A stretch of DNA of 64,000 bases from Porogramme epimiltina (taxonomy: Eukaryota > Basidiomycota > Agaricomycetes > Polyporales > Polyporaceae), in NCBI GenBank assembly GCA_900155495.1, contig FTLJ01000428.1, forward strand, positions 120,377-184,376, in the 5' to 3' direction. The notes below the pieces were generated by a model. That model saw only the letters and a list, made by a program, of their open reading frames with translations, was not told the DNA's origin and searched no databases. Positions 32,745 to 46,643 of the stretch are shown here, one piece after another (positions within the stretch are counted from its first letter, which is position 1; each line of letters begins with the position of its first letter). A program made the position numbers and the translations under genes.

Positions 32745-35700
32745 ATGTCTACCCGGAGCCCAAACGCCAAGGGCAAGGCTCCCGCCCTCTTTCTTGATCC
32801 CCAACCTCCAGGCTCTCCCATTCGGTCCAAGTCCCCGACGATGCCGCCCGCGTCGCCACCGTCCCCTCGGCGGCCCGCGGCCACCCGCGCTCACACCCTC
32901 GTCTCAACCAACTCGCTCTCAGTGCCTTCCACGCCGTTTTACACGCCTCAGGTATCGTCCGTCAACGTTGGCAATACCGCGACCAAGCGACTCCTCGTAC
33001 CCACCGTCCGCGCTCCGAGACCGCCGCCGACTTCCCCACGAGTGCCTTCTTCTCGGCCTTCTCCATCCAAGCTTGGACGGTCCAGGGCGGGTTCCTTGTC
33101 CCTGGTTGCAGAGGTGTCAGAGCGCACGGTGACGGGTGCTTCAGAGTGGATCCAGGGCGGTGAGAAATTCGAGGTGACGGAGGAGCAGCTCGAGCTGGAA
33201 GGCTTCCAAATTTATGCGGTAGAGAAGTGGTATGTTACCATTACGTCCTATGCTGTCTTTACACCATAGTAATGATTTTTCACCTCAAGGGTTGTCGCCC
33301 GCAAACGACCCGTTCTCGTGCTCACAGTGTACACCGGGGATCCCAAGCATAAGGTACCGGTCCTTCTCGCAGTATATTCCGGGCACAGGTTTAGTAACTA
33401 GCCCTAGATCACTGTCACGGCATTGAGTCCACATTCGTCATTGACATTCACTGAAGCCCAGGCCGCCTGGGATGAGGTCATTCGAAACCTTCGGAGGGAA
33501 GGAGCGCGGCCGAAAGAGGTGTGGGCCTTATTCCCTCGCGTACACAGTTCAACTGCTAATAATGCTCCTTGGGAAAGACAGACAAAGGTACCCTGATGGT
33601 TACATCGTTAGCCAACTTCCGTTCGGATTATACCATCGTGCATGTTCCATCGGGGAACTTCCTCAACATACGAGAACAGCTATACACAAACATTAACCTG
33701 CTCCGCATGGGATTAAGCGGGCGCAGTGCCCTCACTCTGGAGGAACCGGGGTAAGCTTATAGAAAGGCCATTAAGAAATACACGGCTTACGCGACACTAG
33801 GGATGCTACCAAAGATCGTTTCAGTGCTCTGTATCATGTCACCGACAAGGCTTCTGGACGATCCCGAGAGCTGTTTAATACAACCGTGCTAGAACTTGTC
33901 AAGCTCGTTCAGGCATCGTTAGCTATCTTCGGACTGTTCGACCTCTCTGCGGATGCACGTAGTGGTCTTCTCTGCGATGCTACCTGCGACGGCATTCAAG
34001 AGTGGGTAACAGAAATTGGAGAGCCGTATTTGAGAATAGAGGTGATAATTTTGTATGCAGGAGAACACTCAGATGCTCATATAAACATGCTCATTATTGT
34101 AGCCGACTGAGAAGGTTGCCGATCCTACGGTTATAGCAGCCCTATTCAGTCTCATCTTGAGCACCCGGAGTAAGCTGCATGCCCTAGGATATGTACGTGA
34201 TGCGTAAATTCAGATCCTTGCTCAATCTAAAAAATGTGTAGGTCGTCCCGAAAGACCCATTCCTGGATCCGAACGGTTTTGTCAGGGCATTGGCATCGAT
34301 CCATCCTTCCAAGTCTCATTCTCACCCACACGCTTCATCGCATCCCACCCCTCCTCTTTCTCAGCCAAGTTCCACGGCAAGCTCTAGTACAGCAATACCC
34401 AACTCTACTACTAACCCAGATGTCAAGTTCTTGTCACAAGCCCTCGTGGAATCCATCCAGGCGCACTATCACAAAGCGCGGCAGAGCGAGTCATACAAGG
34501 TCCACCGAGTGCTCAAGAATAAGCTCGACGATCTCGCCACCGACCTGCGCACTCACACCACCGAGAACGGGGGCTCGACCGCCACCTCCCTCAGCGTGAC
34601 CTCCGACCTCGCGGCCTTCGCGCGGTGTGCCGTTACGTCGAAGGATGCGCCACCCAGCCTCAGATATCTGTGGACCGGACGACCGGGTTATGCGGAAAAG
34701 AAGCGGCGAGAGAAGGAAGCAGTGTGGAGCGATGGTGAGCGTGAAGACAAGGACAGAGACAGACTTGGGGACAAAGACGTGATCTGGAGGGATGGCCGCG
34801 AGAAGGACGAGCGGGACCGAGAGCGCGATAGAGAGGCGAATCTGGCCAGATCCGGGGACGAAGGCGAAAGGCTCTGGTCCGGCAGGATGCAACGGAAGAT
34901 CGAGAGCTGGGCCGCGTGAGCGTCTATTGTGGTCCAGAATGCGGCTTTAGCTCACGTCCGTGTCAGGTTGGGCAAGGGCAAGAAACTGAGCGTTGATTTC
35001 GGTACGCTGGGGAAGGCCTTCTCCCCGGAATCCCCACGAGGTCCGTCCGAGAAACCCAGCCAGTCGTCCATGGTCCCATCAGTCGTCGTATCAAGGTTTG
35101 CTATACTTGTCCCCTCGTATTTTGGGAACTCTCATTCAATACTGGGGTGACAGGTATCCTCCGGACGATGAAGACCCACTGAGTAGCGGCCAGCAGTCGC
35201 CTGCCTGTACGTGTGTTTCTTTGCCTCTTGTCTGTCTAGTGCCCCGACTCTAATACGACGGGATCGACAGCGGATACTCCAAATCCTCTCATGCTCGGCG
35301 TCGGCTCACTGGCTTTAGCTGAGCGCTCTGCGAGCGAGCTATCTGACCACGATCGACGAGTCGCAGAGTTCAACCAAAGGAGGCCCAACACGAGGCCGCA
35401 ATCTCGCATCATCAGCTGGTCGGACGCGCGGAGTGCGAGAGGCATGCTCCACGACCCCAACGCCATGGAGCATCGTGTTGGCACCAGCCCATTAGGGAAG
35501 ACCGACTCCCAATCCCAACCTCCCGAAGACGACAGCTCGTCCATAGCCGACCCCACAGACTTCGAACGGCAACACCGCCGGCGGCTGCTCGCCACCGGCG
35601 CAGACCGACGACGCAGCTTTGGCGACGCGCCTACCCTCGCCGACGCCCCCATCCTCCCCATCGACCGCATGCGGATCGACGTCGAGCTCTGCGGGCAGCT

Positions 35701-36421
35701 GCTCGTCATGCGGCGGCGCGAGGCGCACCTCTCGAACGTCGCCGCGTGCCTGCACGCGCTCGCCACGCACCTCGCCACGCAGAACGCGCGCATCGCCGCG
35801 GACCACGCGGCGGCGCGCCCCGCCCTCGCCGCGCTCGACGCGCGCGCGGGCGAGCTCCCGCGGCTCGAGGCGCTCCGCGCGGAGGCGGACGCGCTCACGC
35901 AGGAGACGCACGCGCTCGCGTACGAGAGCGAGCAGTTCGACGTCGCCGGGCTGTGGCACATGGCCGCGCAGCCGCGCGAGCGCGTGCTCGCGCTCCGCGA
36001 GAAGATGTTCGGCACCGGGCGGCGGCTGCCCCAGGGCGTGCGCGGCGCGCACGGCCCGTTCAGCCGCGTGCAGTGGACGCTCGACGGCGAGGGGCGGCTC
36101 GTGGACCGGCTGGGGCGCACGGAGAGCGAGGCGGAGGACGAGGACGAGGGGCTGCACATGTCTGCGGTGGAGGAGGTCGAGGAGGTCGATGCGGTGGAGC
36201 ACCAGAACTTGAAGCCGACGTGGTTGCTGCGGTTCTTCAACTACTGGGGCGGCCGTCTCGGCCTCGGCCACGCGCAGGAGCCGCCTGCTGCACCCAACGG
36301 GCAGGCGAAACAGCCAACCGATGCCTCTGTGGAGCCCCAGGACAGCGGGGTGAGCAGCGCGGTCGGGTTGATAAACGACGACCTGCGTTCCCAACTGTTG
36401 CAGAGGACGTTGACCACGTAG
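32745..36421 (+). CDS. STB6-like protein (Sin3-binding protein family)
   Basis: Ten exons (32745-33229, 33290-33353, 33408-33518, 33578-33750, 33801-34041, 34103-34192, 34242-34915, 34967-35095, 35154-35206, 35271-36421) sum to 3171 nt, or 1056 residues. After a Ser/Pro-rich N-terminus comes the STB6-like N-terminal domain: LELEGFQIYAVEKWVVARKR, VLTVYTGDPKHKITVTAL, GTLMVTSLANFRSDYTIVHV and LFDLSADARSGLLCDATCDG. A long charged region with Arg/Asp/Glu repeats (EREDKDRDRLGDKD) follows, then an Ala/Arg/Glu helical coiled coil in the last exon and a YWGGRLGLG segment near the end. Yeast Stb2 and Stb6 bind Sin3 and associate with Rpd3L deacetylase, so a chromatin role is likely by family. The last exon is very GC-rich and has long open antisense frames that are shadows. 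Confidence 0.85.
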
Positions 36422-36654
36422 TATCTTGATGAGGCCTGTTTCTTTTGGGGTCGCATTCTTTAATCTTTAGCTTAGCTTTCAGTTGTGGCATGCTCTTGAC
36501 GGACACTACTAGTCATGCAATGCACCATGTACATGTACGCGCAATTAATTTATCCAACAGAGTCGCCTACAGTATCAGGAACAACAATCTGCGAAAACGC
36601 GAGCAGCCGCCTCCACCGACAAGGGGGGGAGGAGAGGGAGGAGGGACGACGCCG

Positions 36655-38014
36655 CTACCGCATCTTGACCTTGCCCGCCGTCTTGCGCATCATGCGCTTC
36701 TTCTCGCGGTCGAGCACCTTCTGCTGCTCCGCCGCGCTCAGCTTCGCGACGCGCTCGTCGCGCGCCTTCTTGCGCGCCGCCGCCTTCTCCTCCTCCGCCT
36801 CCTCGCGGCGCTCGCGCGCGGCGTCCGCCTCGATCTCCTTCGCGACGTCCTCGCGCGTGCGCCGCAGCTTCGCGCGCGTCTCGGGGCGCAGCGCGCCGCC
36901 GAGCCCGCCGCGCACGCCGGGGAGGCGGCCCGAGCCCGCGACGACGTCGACGAGCTGGAACGCCGCGGCGACGAGCGGGCGCGTCGCGGCGGCGTCCGCG
37001 GCACTGGGGAGCGCGAGCGAGAGGATGAGGCGCTTGGTGCGCTCTGCGGGCGCGAGCGGCGCGGAGGGGCGCACGCGCGGCTGGTCCGTGAGCGAGAGGG
37101 ACTTGAAGTACGGCTGCACGGCGGGGTCGGCGAGCGCGGCGGCGAGCGAGAACGCGCCGTACGGCTTCAGCAGGTTGGTGGTGATGTCTGCGAACTCGGA
37201 CATGACGGCGAGCGTGGGCGGGAGCGCGCTGTTCTCCGAGGTCTTGGTGAACGTCTGGGGGCCGCGCGGTTACGGGGTGCCGAGAGACAGGAAATAGAGA
37301 ACGCACCACGTCCCACCGATCGTTTCGGAGCTGCTTCATCTCATCCTTGGCCACGACTGCCCACACGCACTCCGGGACGGCGCCTTCCTTGCCAGCAGGC
37401 TCCCTGAACGTAAACTCCAGCTCGACGGTGTCGGTGACTCGGTAGTCCAGCTCGATCAGACCGCGCGCGACCTGGTAGAGATATTGGAAGGGGTCGTGAC
37501 GGGGGCGCAGAGTGAACGTAGTATGCAGCGACGTCAGGGCCCGTCTGCCCGTAGAAAACGCGAAGAAATCGCTGTATCCGTCTTGAAATGACGTGAATAT
37601 TGGTGTTTAAGGCGGAAATGGGCCACGCACCTTGGACTAGCCCTTCGCTACTCGTGGGCTTCGAGAATTGCGTCTTGTAGAGCTCAAGATGGGCTTCGAA
37701 CCTACCCCGAGAAGTGGTTGGCCAACGGAGGGTACGACGTATGCGGGACTCACCATTTGTTAGCCTTACGTGCATTAGTACTCTTCCCAATGAAGTGGAG
37801 CACTACATATAGCAAAGCGGCCCCAAGGAAGTAAACTTCCGTTTTGAAATCTGGAATGCAGGTTTAAAATTAGGGGAGTCATAGAGTGCTACATACTGGC
37901 GTACTCACAAGCTGGGCGGAAGGTGAGGAACTTCCATCTGTACTCCAGACCGTCATAGTCTGCAGTGACGTCAGGCATAGAGGGGGTGAGGTACTGGGCG
38001 ATGAGAGCCGCCAT
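36655..38014 (-). CDS. CCDC47 / DUF1682 family ER membrane protein (PAT complex type)
   Basis: Exons 38014-37909, 37850-37754, 37701-37631, 37581-37307 and 37254-36655 sum to 1149 nt, or 382 residues. The N-terminus MAALIAQYLTPSMPD leads to one membrane segment, VYFLGAALLYVVLHFIG, then family blocks FEAHLELYKTQFSKP, DGYSDFFAFSTGRR, TLRPRHDPFQYLYQ and TDTVELEFTF. A helical middle (EFADITTNLLKPYG) precedes a long charged helix ending in KKRMMRKTAGKVKMR, the typical DUF1682 C-terminus. In animals the CCDC47-Asterix pair chaperones multi-pass proteins at the translocon, and a similar ER role is likely. No signal peptide is visible, unlike the animal protein. An in-frame ATG at 38119 adds an unlikely extension. 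Confidence 0.88.
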
Positions 38015-38512
38015 GTTGAGCTCAGTGTGGCCGTCGACGACTCGGACAGTGTGGAGAGACGCGACGCGTTGGCAGCCTGGGGTGAAGCGGCCACTGGGTC
38101 GGGATAGACGCTCAGGCACCTGTCTCGCTGGCGCTTGATAGCCACGTGGACATAATTACCAGGGACTGTCAGGGTGGGCGTCTGCGACTGTGCACTAAGC
38201 ATTGCCGATGCTCAATGCATCCCTGGGGCATTCCCAAGCTCTGAGCGTAGAAAACGGGACGCTTGTTTAGGGCTATGCTTCAGCGGGCATTAGATTCGTT
38301 AGGGCCGCCGATATACATGGAATATGGGCTGACAGAAGGCATCATGAGAATATACAGGTGGCATACATAATGCTAGCCGAGCGGCGGACAGGGACACCTG
38401 CAAGCCTCCGACATCCATATCGGATGGACACCGCGTGTGCACATCGTCCGTCCACAAACTACTCTCCACGCACGCACACACGCACACGCACACCACAAAC
38501 AATACGTGAGAG
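38015..38512. promoter_or_regulatory. Divergent promoter region, CCDC47-like / small orphan
   Basis: The region is 498 bp. A CACACA-type run (CACGCACGCACACACGCACACGC) ends about 25 bp before the start at 38513. No gene seen. Confidence 0.4.
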
Positions 38513-39031
38513 ATGTCCGACGCGTCGTTACAGGTACGTCTTCTGGCCCCACTTATCCTATTAGTGCCGAGGAGGTCGAGGGAGGCTCATGCGAATCGGA
38601 CAAATAAGGAACCGCCGACCACGGAGATGTCCCCGCCGACCGACTACGGCAGACATGTAGTCGAGGTGCTCAGCAGAATGACGCAAACATCTGGGCAGAT
38701 CGACCAAGAAGCGCTGCGAAAGTGCATCAGGCTGGCGGAATCATACATGATGACGGACGTGACAATGAACGTGGAGGGCGGGATACAGTCTTGGCGGGAG
38801 GGGTTCAGCCGGCTAGTGGACGTCATGGTCGCACTGCACAAGCGTGACGAGCTGGAGTGGGAGACGGTGAACGTCGCCAGCAAGGCGTGCTCGGAGTGCT
38901 GGAGCGCTGCAGGGTCATGGCGGGAGATGCACGAGTGCCGGGAGGGGGTGACAGAGATTGCGACGCGGCTGCGGGGGTTGTTGGACGGGAACGGGAAGAC
39001 GTACCGAGGACATCCTATATATGTACCCTGA
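38513..39031 (+). CDS. Small hypothetical helical protein
   Basis: An open frame from 38513 to 39031 would give 172 residues. However, a good donor (CAG|GTACGT at 38534) and an acceptor at 38608 define a 75-nt intron whose removal keeps the frame and gives 147 residues. The protein-like part is MSPPTDYGRHVVEVLSRMTQ, then two or three amphipathic helices, KCIRLAESYMMTDVTMNVEG and SKACSECWSAAGSWREMHEC. There is no membrane segment, signal or known motif. I do not recognise it. Confidence 0.5.
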   Translation: MSDASLQVRLLAPLILLVPRRSREAHANRTNKEPPTTEMSPPTDYGRHVVEVLSRMTQTSGQIDQEALRKCIRLAESYMMTDVTMNVEGGIQSWREGFSRLVDVMVALHKRDELEWETVNVASKACSECWSAAGSWREMHECREGVTEIATRLRGLLDGNGKTYRGHPIYVP

Positions 39032-39364
39032 GCGTGGACTGGCGGTGACGTCGACGGGGTCGGAAGCGGCAGCGACGCGGGAGCCCATTCTCTGTACTTA
39101 ATCTCCACCGCCCATCAACCACTCTTCTCGCACATAGGGAACAGATCGGACAATGTGGCCATTTCACGTGCACCGGCGCCTTTTTCTCTGACGCAATCGC
39201 CCGCTCCCTGGGCTCCTCTGCCGTTACGCCCTGTCCATTACATACCTCGGCGCGCACATCGCTGCCGCCCTCCCGCTGCTGTGCTCGGCGCGCCCGTCCC
39301 CGCCCTCCTCGTTCCCTTCGTCCCCTCCTTCGTCACCCCTTCCTTCCCCTCGCCATCCATCGCG

Positions 39365-42300
39365 ATGGAGGGCTCCCTGTCCCCGCGCCCGCCTCGTCCC
39401 ACTCGCGCCGTCCCCGCCGCCCCCCACCTCCATACAGATCTCCCTCCATCACCGGACACCGATGACGCCCATTTCGCGACCCCGCTAGCCTCCCCGCTCG
39501 TCGAGTCCCCAGTGCGCGAACAATCTCCCGAGAGGCCCCAGGCACCCGTCTCCGCATCTGGCCTCCCCGCGACCAACGCACCGTCCTCCGCGCAGGACGA
39601 CTCCGCCGAACTTACCCCAGTCCGCGCCCACTACCTTAAGAAGGAGCTCGTCCATCTCGAGTTCCGCCGAGAGCTCGATGCCCTTGTGACGGCACCCACG
39701 AATAATGTCTCCACCTTTTCCTACCTCGGACACCCGTTCACGCCTCCTCCCAAGGATGCCCCGCACCTAGATCTGCCCTTTCTTCGCTTTGTCTTTCGCC
39801 GCTTCGTCCTCTCCTTTCCTTTCCTCGCTGCGGCACCAAAGGACTTCTTCCCCGACAAGGTCCAGCCGTTCCTTGCATCCCTCCTCACCCGCAATCTATC
39901 CCCGACATCCGTCCTGGATGATAACCCCGAGGACTCGGAGGAGGCCGCCCGCCACCGCCTGCTCAACAAGTTCGAGCGGAACTTGTCCATGCTGCTCACC
40001 AGCGCGACCAAGCTTACGGAGCCCGAGGAGGTCGTCCGTCTGAGCCAGGCGGATCTGAACCGCTTAGAGACTTTGGCGAGGAAGCGGGCTGCGCGGGAGA
40101 AGAAGCTCAAGGACAGTTTCGACATCAACGTCGTTTGCGTCCGCACAGTTACCGAGAGGAAGCGCATGCGCAGTAAAGTGCATGAGGTACGCCCCCGTTT
40201 CGCAAGTCATCGATCGATGGGCGGGATGGGTGAACTCCATTCCAGGAATTCATCATACGCACCCGCCGGAGAGGGCACACCGATGTCTTCGTGTCTCGGC
40301 GTTATGGCGACTTCAGGACGTTGGCGGACGAGCTCCGCAAAGCACATCCGGACGACCCGATCCCGCAACCACCGCCCAAGGATCGTAGTTTTGTGAATGT
40401 CACGGTTTCTCCGGCGCCGTACGCCCCTTCCGCACTTTCGACAGGATACCCCTCGCCGCCCTCCTCCGCGTCCTCTCCGTCTCATTTCGCGCCCATTTCG
40501 CCGTCAAACACATATATAATGCCCCCGGTCAGCCCTGTTGCGTCCCAGATGGGGCGAGTACCGACCAAGGTGTCGATTCCTCGCCAAAGGATGATCGGCG
40601 AATTCTACGACACTGACCGCAACTCTAGCGGGGACTCGTTCAACCATTCGTCGCCCATGAGCCGCTCACCAAGCAATAGCATGCACGGCGGTGGGATGGC
40701 TCAGCAAGCGCTGCGGCTGTCGAGGGAGAAGAACCGCTTGACCCTCCGGGCTTATCTGCATTCACTCTTATCATCGTCGACGTTTTCGTCGTCCCCGGTG
40801 TTGAAGTCGTTCCTGCTCAGCGGCCCAACGAGACTGACTGAGGAGGAGCAGGCCGACGCCAGGAGACGCGAGGAGGCGGACCGGATGAGGGAGGACGGGC
40901 GCATGCGCTTCGCCAAGGAAATCACGGCCCGCGTGGACGGGCTGAGAGAAACCGTGAGGAGCGTGAAGGGCGAGCTTTTGGGCCAAGGTACGCCGTTATG
41001 GAATCAGTAGGGGAATTCAGGCCGATGGATCAACTGACTTAGTTCGCCCCCTATAGACGGGTTAACTCACATCTTCGGTACCATCAAGGAGACGCCAGAC
41101 ATTCGTAATCTGCCTCCAAGCTATCAAGCTGTCCTTGAATGGGGCCGCATTTCGTGAGTTCACCGCACCGCTTATGGCTCATTCCGTTGCGTTTACAAGG
41201 TTCCCAGACTCGCGTCAACGGTGTTTCACCGCTTCGTCGCGGCGGACAATGCCTCCGAGAGCTTCGCCAGTCTCAAACGCATACACGGCCTCATGCCTTA
41301 CTTCATGCTCAAGGCCGCCCTGAAGATCAGCAACCCGATGTCCATGATCCGTGGTGTCCTCGACTTGTTCCTCGCGCAGCCGTTTGGTGGCCGGAGTCTG
41401 CTCCAGCGAATGTTCACCGGCTCCCTCATGGAGGAGGTCAAGGCGCTGGAAGAGGACATTGAGGCCGTCAAGGAAAAGGTCGACGACCCGGTCATGTGCG
41501 AGAAGGTCCGATTGTATGTGTACGCGCCAAGGGAGATCCAAGCGGTGTACAAGGCCGACGCAGGTACGTGCACGCTGAGGCCGCCTGAGAGGATCATACA
41601 CCTGACTCAGCTGGCGACGCAGTGGCGGACAACATGCATGTTCTTGCGGTTGTGCTACGGTCTGGCGAGCAGCCGCCTCTGTCGCGCGCGCAGATGCAGC
41701 GCGTCATGTACGCGCACCGTGCTCACAGGGAATATGTGAGGTATACGGAGTCGTTGGCGGACTCGGACGACGACGAGGGTCCTCAGGACGAGGAGGCTTG
41801 GCTGTTTGAGGATCTGAGTATCTTGGCAAAGTTATACGCCCGTCTCAAAGATAGGGAACAGCTTATTGAGCTTATCTTTGAGGTACGACTCTAAATTTTG
41901 CCTATCGCGCCGTCCCCGGACTCATTTTTGTGCAGGGCACGACCGCGGAATTGCTAAGAGATATTATTACCATATTCTATGCGCCACTTGCTCAGGTATA
42001 CCGTGCAGCAAGTATCGCGGATTCCATTGGTGACCTCCAGACCTTTATAAACGACTTGATTCGGACGGTGGAACAAACCGAAGAATGTGAGTGCTTTCGT
42101 GTCTCCTTTGGCGCACTCGTACCAATGACTTGTACCCTAGTGAGCCAGACGGATCCTGCGAAGACTGTGCAGATATTCATCGACCTCGTCCAACGCCACG
42201 AACAGTCGTTCTACAACTTCGTCCACAAGGTGCATTCTAAGGGCGAGGGCCTTTTCACGAGCCTCATGCGCTGGATAGAGCTCTTCCTCACCCTCCTACG

Positions 42301-43365
42301 CGACGGCGCTGGCGAGCGCATGTCACTCGAGTTCCTCCTCCCGCACACTGGCGCCGAACGCACGGATATCTTGCGCGAGGTCGACGCCATCGCGCTATAC
42401 CACTACAAGCTCAAAGTCGCGTACGAAGCCAAGCTACGGAAGCGCTTCGGGCGTACACAGGGCATGGGCGACGCAGACGCGGAGGACGAGGCGACTGCGC
42501 AGCTCGTCAACGGTGTCGTGCGCGACCTGTCGTTCGGCGACGTGGTAGAAGGCGACGCCAATGACCTCGCAGCGCAGGAGGCGGATGAGGACGACGACGA
42601 CGACTCGAGCGACGAGTACGAGTCCGGTTCGGGGTCTGGCACGTCAAGCGAGGGCTCGTCGGACGAAGAGGACGACAGCGACGAAGATGATGACGACGAG
42701 GATGACAGCGAGGGAAGCTCAGATGGAGCCGACACGGAGCGCGACGGTACCCCGCATCCACGGCACGCGTCCCTAAGCAATGGGCCTCCGGCACCCATCC
42801 AGATACCCACTCGAGCGCACACTGTCGCGCACTCGATCTCCCGACAGCGCCCGTCCCCTTCGCCTTCGCCATCACCGTCCTCGTCGTCTCGGCCATCTCC
42901 GTCTCCTTCCCGCCCGTTCCACTCACCATCCCACCTCACGCACGCCGTGCGCCACTCCGCCGACAGCCCGCGGGACGAGCGGCCGCTGGTCCCCTCGCCC
43001 CTGCGAGAGCGCGCGCGGACGCTGTCCACGCCCGGCCGCCCGCCCTCGGCGGCGTCGCGCTTCAAGGACCTTCCGCCGCCGCCCGTGGCGAAGGACCTCC
43101 CGCCGCCCCCGCCGCCCGAGTCCTCGCGACAGCAGCAGAAGCGCGCGGACAGGGGCCCGCCGCCAGCCCGCGCAGCCGCGGCGCCCCCGCCAAAGGCGAA
43201 GAAGGCCGCGGAGGGGCCGAAGCCGCCCGATCTGGAGCACATCCCCAAGCTGCTCCCGCTCTTTGTCGAGATAGTGCGTGTCCCGTTTGCCTTTCGTTTG
43301 GAGCCCTAGCTCATTCGAACCGTGTCAACTCACAGATGAGACCCAACCTAATGGTGCAGCGGTGA
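39365..43365 (+). CDS. PX-domain protein of the Lec1/YPR097W type (PX with flanking DUF3818 regions)
   Basis: Eight exons (39365-40186, 40246-40987, 41057-41153, 41208-41563, 41623-41882, 41936-42086, 42141-43273, 43336-43365) sum to 3591 nt, or 1196 residues. 39365 is the first ATG of the frame. An N-terminal helical block (PVRAHYLKKELVHLEFRREL) precedes the PX domain: FDINVVCVRTVTER, FIIRTRRRGHTDVFVSRRYG and LADELRKAHPDDPIP. The PX domain is interrupted by about 110 Ser/Pro-rich residues before SREKNRLTLRAYLHSLL. Then follow HIFGTIKETPDIRNLPPSYQ, ALKISNPMSMIRGVLDLFLA and VIDLVQ-type helices up to about residue 900. The last 300 residues are acidic then Pro/Ser-rich and probably disordered. 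Family members bind phosphoinositides and act in lipid handling. The final exon adds only nine residues. Confidence 0.88.
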
Positions 43366-46009
<2,644 letters not shown>

Positions 46010-46391
46010 TGGAGGATGCGAGCCGACATTCCGTCGAAACCAGCTCTATACTTCCGTTAATGCACGCACGTGATGATGCCCCCGCGCTCCTGCGCCTCGC
46101 AATCGCTGGGCCTCCCACTGGCAACCGGCGCCGGCCTCTCAATCTTACATACTATCCGGCAAAACGTACTCGGCGCGTACCTGCTCAAACCGCACACGAC
46201 GAAGGTTGCACGGCAGCGTGGACGGGACGACACAAATATTCTTATCCAGATTGTCAGGTACAACTACATCCGCGCCAAGTCACATATTACTGCCCCAGCA
46301 GCATGGTATCGTACGTACGTTAAGCAGCTATATTTCTACCCGGTAGATAATGCAGACGAGGTCAAGACTCAAGATGCAGCACTTTCCAATG
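46010..46391. promoter_or_regulatory. NDR kinase promoter and 3' flank of the next gene
   Basis: The 382 bp separate two minus-strand genes: the NDR kinase start at 46009 and the stop of the polyQ protein at 46392. No separate gene, TATA box or repeat stands out. Confidence 0.4.
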
Positions 46392-46611
46392 TTATCTGTA
46401 CGAATAGCCCCCTGCCTGCTGTTGCTGTCCATTGTACCCCCACGGCCCGTTCGAACCGAAACCTGATTGTTGGAAGTTGGCCTGGCTGTACGCGTAGTTC
46501 GGCCTTGGCGACGCCACCGACGCTGCCTTGCTAGAGGGAGCAGGTGACGGCGTCGATCGCGGGGGTATGCCCATCTGAGAGTATTGCTGTTGCTGGTAAG
46601 GCTGTTGGTAC

Positions 46612-46643
<32 letters not shown>

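Noticed and set aside
35236..36394. Long antisense frames of 334 and 300 codons
   Set aside because: They mirror the GC-rich last exon of the STB6-like gene, whose splice phases and family blocks are clear on the + strand.
42403..43248. 281-codon minus frame over the end of the PX gene
   Set aside because: It is the complement of Asp/Ser/Pro-rich codons and has no independent start context or splice structure.
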